DNA of 49,612 nt from Candidatus Glomeribacter gigasporarum BEG34 (GTDB lineage Bacteria; Pseudomonadota; Gammaproteobacteria; Burkholderiales; Burkholderiaceae), in NCBI RefSeq assembly GCF_000227585.1, contig NZ_CAFB01000047.1, positions 1 to 49,612 on the forward strand. Reading direction: 5' to 3'. Of the stretch, positions 18,061 to 28,353 are shown in pieces (within the stretch, counting starts at the first letter, position 1; each line of letters opens with the position of its first letter). A program made the translations under genes and the position numbers. The notes below the pieces were generated by a model. That model searched no databases. It was not told the origin of the DNA and worked only from the letters and a program-made list of their open reading frames with translations.

Positions 18061-19387
18061 ATTCCTAGAGATCATCTGCGGCGGACTGTTCCGGCGCACC
18101 TTTTTGCTGATTGCGCTGTTGCTTTCGGCGAGTCTGGCGGCGTGGGTTGAAGGCGTGCGCATTCTTGAACGCGAACCGCATGCGCAGCGCGTCGCATTGC
18201 AATTGGCGTCCATCGTCAAACTGACCCGCGCGGCGGTGCAGTATGCGCATCCCGATTTGCGCGCGGCGCTGCTGCGGGATATTGAACGGAACGAAGGCGT
18301 CAGTCTCTATCCGCGCACGCCGGACGATGTGGCGCTTGGAACCGCGGCGCGGCGGCCATTAAGCCGGATGATCGAAGCCGATGTCCGCCAGTATTTGGGC
18401 GCGGATACGGTGATTGCGCGTTCAGTGAATGCGAAGCCCGGCATCTGGATCAGTTTCAGGATTGGAAATACTCACTACTGGGCCGCGCTTGACCGCGCGC
18501 ATCTCGATATTGTCACGGGCCTGCGCTGGCTCGATTGGGCGCTGATTGCATTGGGATTGTCGCTGCTGGGCGCGATGCTGATGACGTATTTTGTAAATCG
18601 CCCGTTTGCGCGACTGGCGCGCGCAGCGCGCCAGATCGGCGCGGGCCGGATGCCAGAGCAATTAGCTGAACAGGGCTCAGGCGTGATTGCCCAGACGAAT
18701 CGCAGTTTCAATCAAATGGCGCGCGATTTGCGGCAACTGGAGGAAGATCGCACCTTAATGCTGGCCGGGATTTCGCATGATCTGCGCACGCCGCTGACCC
18801 GTCTTCGGCTTGAAGTTGAAATGAATTCAACGGATGCGGCGGCGCAGAGCGCGATGATTGCCGATATCGAGCAGATAGATGCCATTCTTGCCTCTTTTCT
18901 GGAATACGCGCGCCCGCTGCCGCGCCCGCTCGCTAAAGTCGATCTGGCGCTGCTGGTGCGTCAGGCGGCTGCCCGCTTTGCGCGCAAAGATTCGATGGAG
19001 ATCGCGCTGCAACTGGCCGAACCCGCCATGATTCAGGCGGATGCTGCCGATCTGCGCCGAATTCTCGATAATGTGCTTGAGAATGCGCGCAAATACGGGC
19101 GCAGCGCGGAAGACGCGATTGTGCATGTACAGATCGCGCTGCGCAGACAGCAGAATCAGATGGAATTATTGATCCGGGACTGCGGGCCAGGCATTGCGCA
19201 GGATCAGCTTGAGCGCGTGACCAGACCCTTTTACCGCGGCGTTGCGGCGCGTAGTCAGAGCGATGGCGCGGGGCTTGGGATGGCGATGGTACAGCGTCTG
19301 GTTAGCCGCTGTCAGGGCGCGCTCCAACTGCGTAACTGCAGCCCGGAGCCAGGTCTGGAGGTGAAATTGACTTTTCCGCGCACTTAG
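18041..19387 (+). CDS. envZ: EnvZ-type sensor histidine kinase
   Basis: Membrane sensor kinase partner of the preceding regulator. The ATG at 18041 gives 448 residues and overlaps the regulator gene, indicating translational coupling. There is one membrane helix near residues 20-38, a periplasmic region of about 120 residues, and a second helix WALIALGLSLLGAMLMTYFV. A HAMP segment follows, then the phospho-accepting histidine in GISHDLRTPLTRLRLE, the N box NVLENARKYG, and G boxes DCGPGIA and GAGLGMAMV. All catalytic boxes are intact. The TAG stop codon coincides with the left end of repeat A6. Confidence 0.92.
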   Translation: MYLSRIKFLEIICGGLFRRTFLLIALLLSASLAAWVEGVRILEREPHAQRVALQLASIVKLTRAAVQYAHPDLRAALLRDIERNEGVSLYPRTPDDVALGTAARRPLSRMIEADVRQYLGADTVIARSVNAKPGIWISFRIGNTHYWAALDRAHLDIVTGLRWLDWALIALGLSLLGAMLMTYFVNRPFARLARAARQIGAGRMPEQLAEQGSGVIAQTNRSFNQMARDLRQLEEDRTLMLAGISHDLRTPLTRLRLEVEMNSTDAAAQSAMIADIEQIDAILASFLEYARPLPRPLAKVDLALLVRQAAARFARKDSMEIALQLAEPAMIQADAADLRRILDNVLENARKYGRSAEDAIVHVQIALRRQQNQMELLIRDCGPGIAQDQLERVTRPFYRGVAARSQSDGAGLGMAMVQRLVSRCQGALQLRNCSPEPGLEVKLTFPRT

Positions 19388-19550
19388 AGCATTTTTCAGA
19401 GGCTTGCACTGCGTCGCTTCTCCGCAGTCGGTATTCGAGATCGCTGCAGGGTCGCCTCCATCGCTGCGCGATGGAGACCTGCTCTGCCCGCATCGATCTC
19501 TATACTGTCTTCGCGCTCGCGCCAGTGCAATCTCACTGAAAAATACTCTA
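19385..19550. repeat. Element A copy A6 (166 bp)
   Basis: Full-size copy with ends TAGAGCATTTTTCAG and CTGAAAAATACTCTA, lying between the convergent kinase and lepB genes. Its TAG is the kinase stop codon. It carries the internal hairpin CTCCATCGCTGCGCGATGGAG that is typical of the 167-bp class. Confidence 0.92.
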
Positions 19551-19557
19551 GGATGCG

Positions 19558-20385
19558 TCAGTCAAACTGGCCAATCCGCTTCAGCTTTGAAAAATTCATC
19601 CAGATAAAAAACGCGCGGCCGATCAGGTTCCGATCCGGGACGAATCCCCAATAGCGGCTATCGGAGCTGTTATCGCGGTTATCCCCCATGACAAAATACT
19701 GGCCTGGCGGTACGGTACAGATCACGCCCTCCAGTGTGTAGGCGCAATGATCTTTGAACGGGAAATCGTATGTATTGATAATAACGCCTGGCGCAGCCGG
19801 ATTTTTCAGCAGGACATGGCTGCGCGCATCCACGGTTTCACGGTATTGCCGCGTATACGCCATCCGCTCCTCGTCAAAATAATCAGGCAAGGCGATCTCC
19901 GGCACCGGCTGGCCATTGATCGTCAACTGTTTGTTCAGATATGCAACGGCATCGCCGGGCACGCCGATAATGCGCTTGACGTAATCGATGCTTTCATCTT
20001 TGGGATAACGGAATACGGCGACTTCACCGCGCCGCGGATTGCGGTTCTGGACCAGTTTGATGTTCAGCACCGGCAAGCGCAGGCCATAATCAAATTTATT
20101 CACCAGAATGAGATCGCCAATATCGAGCGTCGGCAACATTGAACTGGACGGGATTTTGAAGGGCTCAACGATAAAGGAGCGCACAATGAATACGGCCAGC
20201 AGAACCGGAAAAAAACCCGCTGAATATTCAAGCCAGACAGGCCGCCGCAAGGCTTCCTTTTGAGTCTGCGCATCGGCATGGCCGGCTGCCAGGCGGCGCC
20301 GGCGCGGCAGGAAAAATAGCTTGTCCGCGCACCACACACTCCCTGTAACGAGTACCAGAATGGAAAAGATCAGCGTAAAGTTCAT
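19558..20385 (-). CDS. lepB: Signal peptidase I
   Basis: Inner-membrane serine protease that removes signal peptides of exported proteins. The catalytic serine is in KIPSSSMLPTL and the general-base lysine in YVKRIIGVPGD; the C-terminal box GDNRDNSSDSRYWG is intact. Two N-terminal hydrophobic segments (FTLIFSILVLVTGSVW and FFPVLLAVFIV) flank a basic loop. It has 275 residues. It follows lepA on the minus strand with family C repeat between them, as part of the degP-lepA-lepB order. The rnc-era genes normally downstream are missing. Confidence 0.96.
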   Translation of the reverse strand: MNFTLIFSILVLVTGSVWCADKLFFLPRRRRLAAGHADAQTQKEALRRPVWLEYSAGFFPVLLAVFIVRSFIVEPFKIPSSSMLPTLDIGDLILVNKFDYGLRLPVLNIKLVQNRNPRRGEVAVFRYPKDESIDYVKRIIGVPGDAVAYLNKQLTINGQPVPEIALPDYFDEERMAYTRQYRETVDARSHVLLKNPAAPGVIINTYDFPFKDHCAYTLEGVICTVPPGQYFVMGDNRDNSSDSRYWGFVPDRNLIGRAFFIWMNFSKLKRIGQFD

Positions 20386-20401
20386 ATTTTTACCTTTTTC
20401 G

Positions 20402-20502
20402 GGCGTTTCGTACAGCCGCGCTGGCGGCGTTGCGCCTCCTTGCCGTACTAGTTTGTACTGTCTGCGTCGGCGCGTCTTGCCAGCGCGGCTGTACGAAACG
20501 CC
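20402..20502. repeat. Palindromic family C, complete copy (101 bp)
   Basis: Left arm GGCGTTTCGTACAGCCGCGC is mirrored by GCGCGGCTGTACGAAACGCC. The centre contains TTGCCGTACTAGTTTGTACTG. It sits between lepA and lepB. Partial copies occur near 13213, near 38740, and probably at positions 1-8. Confidence 0.85.
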
Positions 20503-20507
20503 TATCT

Positions 20508-22316
20508 CTATTTATCTTCAACCTGCAAAACCGCCAAAAAAGCATCCTGAGGAATCTCCACGCGGCCCACCTGCTTCATCCGTTTTTTACCGGCCTTCTG
20601 TTTTTCCAGCAATTTCTTTTTGCGCGTGATATCGCCGCCGTAGCATTTGGCGAGCACATTCTTGCGCAATGCCTTGACGTTTTCGCGCGCAATGATCTGT
20701 GCGCCGATCGCGGCCTGAATCGCCACATTGTACATTTGACGCGGAATCAGCTCGCGCATTCTGGCCGCTAAGGCGCGGCCGCGCGCCTGGCTTTGCGAAC
20801 GGTGCGCGATGATAGAGAGTGCATCGACCTTGTCGCCATTGATCAACAGATCAATTTTAACAACGTCGGAGGCGCGGTACTCGCTGAATTCATAATCCAT
20901 CGATGCATAACCGCGCGAGACGGATTTCAGCCGGTCAAAAAAATCAAGCACAATTTCGGCCATCGGCATTTGATAGCTTAAGTGCGCTTGCCGGCCGTGA
21001 TAGGACAAATCCGTCTGAATGCCACGCCGCTGCGTGCACAAGGTGATGACTGCGCCTACATATTCGTGCGGCGCATAGAGTTGGACGTTCACCATCGGTT
21101 CGCGGATCTCTTCTATCTTTGCGGACTCTGGCAATCGCGCTGGATTTTCAACCCAGACGCGCGCGCCGTCGCGCTGCAACACTTGATAGACCACTGTCGG
21201 CGCGGTGGTCAATAGCTCCATGCCGAACTCGCGTTCCAGCCGTTCCTGCACAATGTCCATATGCAACAGGCCGAGAAAACCGCAGCGGAAACCAGAACCG
21301 AGCGCTTGCGATGATTCCGGCTCGTACTGGAGCGCGGCATCGTTCAGTTTTAATTTTTCCAGCGATTCGCGCAGCGCCTCATATTGGTTTGCTTCAATCG
21401 GATACAGCCCGGCGAACACCTGCGGCTTGGCTTCCTTAAAGCCCGGCAGAGGAGCGGAAGCAGGATGGCCCGCCAGCGTGACCGTATCGCCGACTTTCGC
21501 TGCGGTGAGCGTTTTGATGCCCGCGATCACAAAGCCGACTTGACCGGCAGACAGGCTTTCTCGCAATTGCGATTTGGGCGTAAAGACGCCGATTTGTTCG
21601 ACTGAGAATTGCGCGCCGCTCGCCATGAACATCATGCGGTCTTTCACGCCCAGCGTGCCGTTGACAATGCGCACCAGCACCACGACGCCCACGTAATGAT
21701 CGAACCATGAATCAATGATGAGCGCCTGCAGCGGCGCATCTGGATCGCCGGACGGCGGCGGAATGCGGGCAATCAGGGTTTCAAGCAGATCAATGAGGCC
21801 CGCGCCGGTTTTAGCGCTGCATTGCACCGCGCCCGACGCATCCAGTCCAATGATGTCCTCAATTTCTTTGCCGGCTTGCTGCGGATTTGCGCTCGGCAGA
21901 TCGATCTTGTTGAGCACGGGCACAATTTCAAGTCCCAGATCGATTGCGGTATAGCAGTTCGCAACCGTTTGCGCTTCCACGCCCTGACTCGCATCCACAA
22001 CCAATAACGCGCCTTCGCATGCCGATAAGGAACGGCTGACTTCGTATGAAAAATCGACGTGCCCAGGCGTGTCGATCAGGTTGAGCTGATACGGTTCGCC
22101 GTTAAGGGCGCGATAGACGAGCGCCGCGGTTTGCGCTTTGATCGTAATCCCGCGTTCGCGCTCAAGCGCCATTGAGTCAAGCACCTGGGCGGACATTTCC
22201 CGCTCGGAAAGGCCGCCGCAATGCTGGATGATCCGGTCCGCAAGCGTCGATTTACCGTGATCAATATGCGCGATGATGGAAAAGTTCCGGATCTGGCGCA
22301 TCGATGAATGGGCCAC
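20508..22316 (-). CDS. lepA: Elongation factor 4
   Basis: Ribosome-associated translational GTPase, involved in ribosome biogenesis and rescue of stalled translation. GTPase motifs are intact: [18 protein letters not shown] and NKIDLPSA. The C-terminal LepA-specific domain contains [21 protein letters not shown]. It has 602 residues from the first ATG; the in-frame ATG five codons on ([16 protein letters not shown]) matches the family start better. It follows degP after only 5 bp, implying co-transcription. Confidence 0.96.
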   Translation of the reverse strand: MAHSSMRQIRNFSIIAHIDHGKSTLADRIIQHCGGLSEREMSAQVLDSMALERERGITIKAQTAALVYRALNGEPYQLNLIDTPGHVDFSYEVSRSLSACEGALLVVDASQGVEAQTVANCYTAIDLGLEIVPVLNKIDLPSANPQQAGKEIEDIIGLDASGAVQCSAKTGAGLIDLLETLIARIPPPSGDPDAPLQALIIDSWFDHYVGVVVLVRIVNGTLGVKDRMMFMASGAQFSVEQIGVFTPKSQLRESLSAGQVGFVIAGIKTLTAAKVGDTVTLAGHPASAPLPGFKEAKPQVFAGLYPIEANQYEALRESLEKLKLNDAALQYEPESSQALGSGFRCGFLGLLHMDIVQERLEREFGMELLTTAPTVVYQVLQRDGARVWVENPARLPESAKIEEIREPMVNVQLYAPHEYVGAVITLCTQRRGIQTDLSYHGRQAHLSYQMPMAEIVLDFFDRLKSVSRGYASMDYEFSEYRASDVVKIDLLINGDKVDALSIIAHRSQSQARGRALAARMRELIPRQMYNVAIQAAIGAQIIARENVKALRKNVLAKCYGGDITRKKKLLEKQKAGKKRMKQVGRVEIPQDAFLAVLQVEDK

Positions 22317-22321
22317 GCGCT

Positions 22322-23842
22322 TTAGCGTTTGCGCGGACTGACTGGACGCAGCGGTACAAACTGCGTCAGATCGCCGCGGCGAATCAGCACAGCCACCATT
22401 TTGTTGGACTCAAGCGCGCGGACAATAGATTCAAATTGCCGCGCATTGCGGATATCCGTATCGCCTACGCGCAGGACAATATCGCCGCGCTGTATGCCCG
22501 CGCGCGCGGCTGGCCCATCCACCGCTTCCACGCGGACGCCTTGCGTTAATTTCAATGCCCCCCGCTGTTCCGCTGGAATATCGCTGACTGTCAAGCCCAA
22601 AGCGTTTTCATATGACGACTCCGGCGCGCGGCTGGCGCGCGCGGATTTAGAAGCCAGTTCGTCAATCGCGATTGCAAAGCGCTGTTGTTTTCCTTTACGC
22701 CAGACGGTCATCGTTGCACGCGCGCCTGGTTTCATCTGTCCGACCAGGCGCGGCAAATCCGTTGCGCTCTCAATCGCCTGGCCATTAAAGCTCAGAATAA
22801 TATCGCCCGCCTGCAGACCTGCTCTTTCAGCCGGTCCGCCAAGTTCAACGCTGCTCACCAGCGCGCCCTGTGCGCGCGGCAGACCGAGCGAAGTCGCCAC
22901 CTCTTGCGTGACCGGTCCGATATAGACGCCGATCCGGCCGCGCACCACTTTGCCAGTGCGTTTTAACTGCTCAACGACGGACATCGCCTCATCAATCGGA
23001 ATGGAAAAAGAAATACCTGCAAAAGAGCCGGTACGGCTGTAGATTTGTGAATTGATGCCGATGACCTCGCCTTGCAGATTGATCAGCGGACCGCCCGAAT
23101 TTCCTGGATTAATCGCGACATCGGTCTGGATAAAGGGCAGATAGTCTCCGGTATTCCGCCCCTTGGCGCTGACAATGCCAGCGGTCACCGTACTTTCCAG
23201 TCCAAACGGCGAACCAATGGCCACCACCCATTCGCCGACCCGCACTCTGCTCGATGCGCCAATTTTCACAGTCGGCAACTGACTGGCATTGATTTTGAGC
23301 AGCGCGACATCGGTCGGTTTATCCGCGCCGATCAGTTTCGCCTTGAATTCGCGTTTATCGGGCAGGGTGACATAAATCGTATCGGCGTCTTCGACCACAT
23401 GCGCATTGGTCATCACATCGCCATCGGAGGACAGAATAAATCCGGAGCCGATGCCGCGCGGGCGCTCAACCGGGGGCGGCGCATCCCGCGGCGCGCGTCT
23501 GTTCCGGGAATCCGGCTGCGGGCTGCGGGGCATTGGAATGCCAAAGAAACGGCGCAGCAGATCAGAAAATTCATCATCGTCGTCAAAACCGGGCGGCAGC
23601 AGGAAAGGGTTGCCCTGCATCATCTGAACGCGCCCCGTGGTGCGGATATTCACCACCGCCGGCCCGACCTTTTCGACGAGCGTGGAAAAATCGGGCAGAC
23701 CCGCAGCGGGTAACGCGCTTGGCGCGCTCAACGGCAGCGCCGAGGCGCGCGCCGCCGGCAGAGCCATTAAAACGGCGCTTAAAACCGCTGCCTTAGAGTA
23801 TTTTGCAAATGCTCTAAATCCGTGCAAACACAAGCGTGCCAT
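22322..23842 (-). CDS. degP: Periplasmic serine protease DegP/MucD family
   Basis: HtrA-type protease and chaperone for misfolded envelope proteins. The catalytic triad is visible as His in MTNAHVV, Asp in PTDVALLKI and Ser in GNSGGPL, followed by two PDZ domains (residues about 270-360 and 400-490). Starting at ATG 23842 gives a signal peptide ending [10 protein letters not shown]; another ATG lies at 23860. The first codons overlap the end of fabF. Part of the signal peptide (RAFAKYS) is encoded by a 23-bp element A scar. In Burkholderia this gene follows rpoE-rseA-rseB; those three genes are absent here and fabF abuts it directly. Confidence 0.94.
   Translation of the reverse strand: MARLCLHGFRAFAKYSKAAVLSAVLMALPAARASALPLSAPSALPAAGLPDFSTLVEKVGPAVVNIRTTGRVQMMQGNPFLLPPGFDDDDEFSDLLRRFFGIPMPRSPQPDSRNRRAPRDAPPPVERPRGIGSGFILSSDGDVMTNAHVVEDADTIYVTLPDKREFKAKLIGADKPTDVALLKINASQLPTVKIGASSRVRVGEWVVAIGSPFGLESTVTAGIVSAKGRNTGDYLPFIQTDVAINPGNSGGPLINLQGEVIGINSQIYSRTGSFAGISFSIPIDEAMSVVEQLKRTGKVVRGRIGVYIGPVTQEVATSLGLPRAQGALVSSVELGGPAERAGLQAGDIILSFNGQAIESATDLPRLVGQMKPGARATMTVWRKGKQQRFAIAIDELASKSARASRAPESSYENALGLTVSDIPAEQRGALKLTQGVRVEAVDGPAARAGIQRGDIVLRVGDTDIRNARQFESIVRALESNKMVAVLIRRGDLTQFVPLRPVSPRKR
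23794..23816. repeat. Minimal element A scar A7 (23 bp)
   Basis: TAGAGTATTTTGCAAATGCTCTA keeps both arms of element A with the interior removed. It provides the fabF stop codon and encodes part of the DegP signal peptide in another phase. Confidence 0.75.
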
Positions 23843-25052
23843 TGGTTCCCCCAAAGCCAAATGAATTTGATAAGGCGTAGTCGATTTTCATGTCGCGCGC
23901 GGCATTCGCACAATAATCAAGATCGCATTGCGCGTCCGGGTTCAGCAGGTTGATGGTCGGCGGAGAGATTTGATGCTGCATCGCCAATACCGTAAATACG
24001 GCTTCGACGCCGCCGGCAGCGCCCAGTAGATGACCGGTCATCGATTTGGTTGAATTCACGACGATTTTTTCTGCATGCGCGCCGAATGTCCGCTTGACAG
24101 CGAGCGTTTCGCTTAAATCGCCGAGCGGCGTTGACGTGCCGTGCGCATTGATATAGTCAATCTGATCAGGATTTAGGCCGGCGTTTTGCAGCGCATTCGC
24201 CATACATAAGGAAGCGCCCGCGCCGTCTTCGCACGGCGCAGTCATATGATAGGCATCGCTGCTGCGGCCATAACCGGCGAGCGCGCAATAGATGCGCGCG
24301 CCGCGCGCGCGCGCGTGTTCATACGCTTCGAGCGCTAGCATGCCTGCGCCTTCGCCCAGCACAAAGCCGTCGCGTTCTTTGTCCCAGGGGCGGCTCGCTC
24401 CTGCCGGGTCATCGTTGCGCTGTGAGAGCGCACGCACGGCTGCAAAGCCGCCGATTCCAAGCGGGGAAATCGTCGATTCGGCGCCGCCCGCGATCATCAC
24501 GTCAGCATCGCCGTATTCAATCATTCGCATCGCTTCGCCAATCGAATGCGTGCCGGACGTACAAGCGGTTGCAATCGCGAGATTCGGCCCTTTAAAGCCA
24601 AAACGGATCGATAAATGCCCTGAAATCATATTGATGATGGAGGCGGGCACGAAAAACGGCGAAATGCGCCGCGGTCCGCGCTGCAGCAATCCGGCATGCG
24701 TTTCTTCGATCAAGGGCAAACCGCCAATGCCCGAACCGGCAATCACGCCAATCCGGTGCGCATTCTCCACGTTGACTTCGATGCCGCTATCATGTATCGC
24801 TTGAATACCGGCCGCCAGCCCGTAATGGATGAAGGTATCCATATGACGCGCTTCTTTGGAAGATAAATAAGGGCTGAGATCAAAGCCTTTCACCTCTCCG
24901 GCGAAACGGGACGGAAAACCGGATGCATCGAAACGGGTAATCGCGGCAATCCCCGAACGGCCAGCGAGCAGATTCGCCCAGCCCGCCTCCACTGTATTTC
25001 CAACCGGAGAAATATGTCCAAGACCTGTAATCACAACACGGCGGCGATTCAC
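23814..25052 (-). CDS. fabF: 3-oxoacyl-ACP synthase II
   Basis: Elongating condensing enzyme of fatty acid synthesis. The active-site cysteine is in [14 protein letters not shown], and the two histidines are in [12 protein letters not shown] and [14 protein letters not shown]. The GTG at 25052 ([18 protein letters not shown]) is chosen because it matches the family N-terminus and has AGAGGAAAA upstream; the open frame continues 32 codons upstream without similarity. The protein is 412 residues. It follows acpP with a gap of about 96 bp, the normal order. Its stop codon is the edge of scar A7. Confidence 0.95.
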   Translation of the reverse strand: MNRRRVVITGLGHISPVGNTVEAGWANLLAGRSGIAAITRFDASGFPSRFAGEVKGFDLSPYLSSKEARHMDTFIHYGLAAGIQAIHDSGIEVNVENAHRIGVIAGSGIGGLPLIEETHAGLLQRGPRRISPFFVPASIINMISGHLSIRFGFKGPNLAIATACTSGTHSIGEAMRMIEYGDADVMIAGGAESTISPLGIGGFAAVRALSQRNDDPAGASRPWDKERDGFVLGEGAGMLALEAYEHARARGARIYCALAGYGRSSDAYHMTAPCEDGAGASLCMANALQNAGLNPDQIDYINAHGTSTPLGDLSETLAVKRTFGAHAEKIVVNSTKSMTGHLLGAAGGVEAVFTVLAMQHQISPPTINLLNPDAQCDLDYCANAARDMKIDYALSNSFGFGGTNGTLVFARI

Positions 25053-25148
25053 GCCCTTTTCCTCTCTTCTAAATATTAAAAGCCACAGCGCCTGCGAGAA
25101 TCCCACCTCAAGCGCTATGGCCGATACTGACTGTAAAAATGGAATCAC

Positions 25149-25388
25149 TCAAACTTTCACGTTGGCGCGCGCATATTCAACGGCTTGCTGCACTGTCGTA
25201 ATCGATTCCGCGTCCTTGTCCGGGATTTCCATGCCGAATTCGTCTTCAAGAGACATGACGAGTTCAACGGTGTCCAAGGAATCCGCGCCCAGGTCTCCGA
25301 CAAAGCTGGATTCGTCTTTGATTTCCGTAACGGCTACGCCAAGCTGTTCGGCGACAATCTTCTTGACGCGCTGTTCAATATCATCCAT
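25149..25388 (-). CDS. acpP: Acyl carrier protein
   Basis: Carries growing acyl chains on a phosphopantetheine arm. The attachment serine lies in [12 protein letters not shown], and 79 residues with high acidity fit the family. SD-like GGAGTG precedes the ATG. Downstream is fabF. Upstream, where fabG and fabD are expected in Burkholderia, lies alaS instead. Confidence 0.97.
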   Translation of the reverse strand: MDDIEQRVKKIVAEQLGVAVTEIKDESSFVGDLGADSLDTVELVMSLEDEFGMEIPDKDAESITTVQQAVEYARANVKV

Positions 25389-25453
25389 GCACTCCTCCGG
25401 AACAGATTCGTAAAAATCAAGCGGGGCATTTTATCAGGTTTAGCACCCACCCA

Positions 25454-28312
25454 TTACTTTGCGGGGCTATATCTCTCAGTGAGATTGAGCTGATTTTCCA
25501 CCCACGCTTTGACAGTGTGAAGCGCGCTGGACAATTGCGCGGGCTGCGTTCCGCCGGCCTGCGCCAGATCAGCGCGCCCGCCGCCTTTGCCGCCGATTCT
25601 TTGCGCGACGAAATTGACCAGTTCTCCGGCGTGTATGGTCTGATTGCAAGGCGAGGTCACGCCGCCAATCAGATTCACTTTCCCATCATGAACGCTGGCG
25701 AGCACGACAACTGCATGTTTGAGCTGGTCTTTCAGTGCGTCAACCGCGGCGCGCAGCGCGCGCGCGTCCGCATTGTCCACCTGCGCAGCGAGCACCTGGA
25801 CGCCGCCAATCTCAACCACCTGCGCGGCGAGCGCGTCGCGCTGGCGCGCCGCCTGCGCGGCCTGCCATTGAGTGCGCTCTTTTTCAAGAGTTTTCAGTTG
25901 CTGCTGCAATTGTTCAATCCGCGCGCAGAGCGCTTCAGGCATGGTTTTCAGCGCGCCGGCTGCGGCTAACAATTGTGTTTCAAGCATTTGTACATGGCGC
26001 AATGCGGCTTCTCCGGTGACCGCTTCAATGCGCCGGATGCCCGCCGCTACGCCGCTTTCAGACACAATCCTGAACAGACCAATATCGCCGGTGCGCGCCA
26101 CATGCGTGCCGCCGCACAATTCGCGCGAAAAACCGATGTCCAGCACGCGCACGGAGTCGCCATATTTCTCGCCGAACAACGCCACCGCACCGCTGCGAAT
26201 GGCTTCGTCATACGGCATCGTGCGCGCTTTTGTGGGCGCGTTGCGCAGAATTTCGGCGTTGACCAGCGCTTCAACGCGCTGGATTTGTGCGCGATTCAGC
26301 GGCGCGGAATGAGAAAAATCGAAGCGCGTTTTATCTGCATCGACGCGCGAGCCTTTTTGCTGCACATGCGCGCCCAGCACCTCGCGCAATGCGTGATGCA
26401 TTAAATGAGTGGCCGAATGATTGCGCATCGTGCGCGCGCGCCGCGCCTGCTCCACTTCGGCGCGCACCGCATCGCCGACGCTCAGTTCTCCATATTCGAG
26501 CGTGCCATGATGTCCCGCGGCGTTTGCCTGTATTTTAAATGTGCCGGTGACGGCAAAGCGCGCGTCACGCGCGCTGAGCATACCTTGATCTCCGACTTGC
26601 CCGCCCGACTCCGCATAGAACGGCGTGGTATCCAGAACCACAACGCCGCGCTGGCCAGCGTATAAGCGTTCAACTGCTTCGCCTTCCGCATAGAGTGCAA
26701 CGATTTTTGAGGCGTCGGCGCGCAAACTCTCGTATCCAGTAAAGGCGGTCTTACCGCCGCGATATTCGATTTTTCCCTGTTCCGGATTGAATTTTCCGGC
26801 CGAGCGCGCGCGCTCTTTTTGGCGCGCCATTGCGGCGTTAAATGCGGCTTCGTGGACGCCCACACCGCGCGCACGGCAAATATCCGCCGTCAGATCAAGC
26901 GGAAAGCCATAGGTATCGTGCAGTTTGAATGCGAGCTCGCCGGATAAAAGCGGAGAAACCATATCGCTACGCGCGTGAACGCGCGGCGCAATGCTGCTCA
27001 GCTCCGCTTCAAGCATTGCCATTCCGCTGGCAATCGTTTCGAAAAAGCGCGCTTCTTCCTGATGCAGGATATCCGTTGTCCGCCGCTGCGCTGCCGCGAG
27101 TTCCGGATAGGCGCTGCCCATCTCGCGCGCCAAATCCACAACGAGGGCGTGAAAGAACGGCGTTTTGCAGCCGAGCTGATAGCCATGCCGGATAGCGCGG
27201 CGGATAATCCGGCGCAGCACATAACCGCGGCCTTCGTTACTGGGTATTACACCGTCTGTAATCAAAAAAGCACAGGCGCGGATATGGTCGGCAATCACCT
27301 TTAGTGCCGTTTCTAGAGCATTTTTCATCGGCTTGCCCTGTGTCGCTTCGCCGTTCTGTGTATTCGGGATCGCTGCGGGGTCGCCTCCATCGCTGCGCGA
27401 TGGAGACCTGCTCCGCCCGCATCGATCCCCATACTGTCTTCGCGCTCGCGCCAGTGGCAATCTCACTGAAAAATGCTCTAGCGGCTTGCGCGGCGGCGCG
27501 GCGGTCATGCCGGTCGCGCGCGTGGCGGCGCGAATCAGCGCCTGAAACAGATCGATGTCGTAACTGCTCTGCACATGTTGCAGCACCGCGGCAATCCGTT
27601 CCAGCCCCATGCCCGTATCGACGCACGGCTTGGGGAGCGGCGTGAGCGCGCCGTCGGCGCTGCGGTTGTATTGCATAAAAACGAGATTCCATATCTCGAT
27701 ATAGCGGTCGCCATCGGCGTCTGGCGAACCGGGCGGCCCGCCCGGAACATGCGGGCCGTGATCGTAAAAAATTTCCGAGCACGGCCCGCAAGGCCCGGTT
27801 TCGGCCATTTGCCAGAAGTTGTCGGAACTGTAGCGCGCGCCTTTATGGTCGCCGATCCGCACAATGCGCGTGGCGGGCACGCCGATCTGTTGCTGCCAGA
27901 TGGCGTACGCCTCATCGTCTTCGTGATAGACCGTTACCCACAATTTTTCTGGCGGCAGCCGGTACACGTCCGTTAATAATTCCCAGGCGTAATGAATCGC
28001 TTCACGCTTGAAGTAATCGCCGAACGAAAAATTACCGAGCATCTCGAAAAAGGTATGATGCCGCGCGGTATAACCGACGTTTTCAAGATCGTTATGCTTG
28101 CCGCCTGCGCGCACACAACGCTGGACGCTCACCGCTCGCGTATACGGACGGGCATCGCGGCCGGTGAACACGTCTTTGAACTGCACCATGCCGGCATTCG
28201 TAAACAGCAGCGTTGGATCGTTGCCTGGGATTAAAGGCGAGGAACGCACCACCGTATGGCCCTTCGATGCGAAAAAGTCTAAAAACCGGGCGCGAATTTC
28301 GGCGGCGTGCAT
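25454..28312 (-). CDS. alaS: Alanyl-tRNA synthetase carrying an in-frame repeat insertion
   Basis: Charges tRNA-Ala and hydrolyses mischarged products. The start [19 protein letters not shown] matches the family; a TTG 15 codons upstream overlaps the end of fpr. The class II catalytic core ([19 protein letters not shown]), the editing domain ([16 protein letters not shown] and [13 protein letters not shown]) and the C-terminal domain are present. The protein is 952 residues, longer than the usual ~875. Much of the excess is a stretch of about 55 residues (near residues 278-333) encoded by repeat A8, inserted just before [14 protein letters not shown]. The insert starts LEHFSVRL and ends GKPMKNAL. 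No stop or frameshift is introduced, and the rest is conserved. As the only alaS seen, it is presumably functional. Confidence 0.95.
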   Translation of the reverse strand: MHAAEIRARFLDFFASKGHTVVRSSPLIPGNDPTLLFTNAGMVQFKDVFTGRDARPYTRAVSVQRCVRAGGKHNDLENVGYTARHHTFFEMLGNFSFGDYFKREAIHYAWELLTDVYRLPPEKLWVTVYHEDDEAYAIWQQQIGVPATRIVRIGDHKGARYSSDNFWQMAETGPCGPCSEIFYDHGPHVPGGPPGSPDADGDRYIEIWNLVFMQYNRSADGALTPLPKPCVDTGMGLERIAAVLQHVQSSYDIDLFQALIRAATRATGMTAAPPRKPLEHFSVRLPLARARRQYGDRCGRSRSPSRSDGGDPAAIPNTQNGEATQGKPMKNALETALKVIADHIRACAFLITDGVIPSNEGRGYVLRRIIRRAIRHGYQLGCKTPFFHALVVDLAREMGSAYPELAAAQRRTTDILHQEEARFFETIASGMAMLEAELSSIAPRVHARSDMVSPLLSGELAFKLHDTYGFPLDLTADICRARGVGVHEAAFNAAMARQKERARSAGKFNPEQGKIEYRGGKTAFTGYESLRADASKIVALYAEGEAVERLYAGQRGVVVLDTTPFYAESGGQVGDQGMLSARDARFAVTGTFKIQANAAGHHGTLEYGELSVGDAVRAEVEQARRARTMRNHSATHLMHHALREVLGAHVQQKGSRVDADKTRFDFSHSAPLNRAQIQRVEALVNAEILRNAPTKARTMPYDEAIRSGAVALFGEKYGDSVRVLDIGFSRELCGGTHVARTGDIGLFRIVSESGVAAGIRRIEAVTGEAALRHVQMLETQLLAAAGALKTMPEALCARIEQLQQQLKTLEKERTQWQAAQAARQRDALAAQVVEIGGVQVLAAQVDNADARALRAAVDALKDQLKHAVVVLASVHDGKVNLIGGVTSPCNQTIHAGELVNFVAQRIGGKGGGRADLAQAGGTQPAQLSSALHTVKAWVENQLNLTERYSPAK
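27314..27480 (-). repeat. Element A copy A8 (167 bp), in frame inside alaS
   Basis: Full-size copy, both arms intact (TAGAGCATTTTTCAT / CTGAAAAATGCTCTA), with CTAG formed at both edges. Read on the minus strand in the phase CTA-GAG-CAT-TTT-TCA it is open throughout and is translated as part of AlaS. Confidence 0.95.
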
Positions 28313-28353
28313 GAGCTCGCTGGAATATAAAAAATGATTAACGTCACTCCTGG

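Noticed and set aside
27237-27791. A 184-residue minus-strand frame through the alaS repeat in another phase
   Set aside because: It shadows alaS codons; the AlaS frame matches the family on both sides of the repeat, so this frame is a by-product of the repeat being open in more than one phase.
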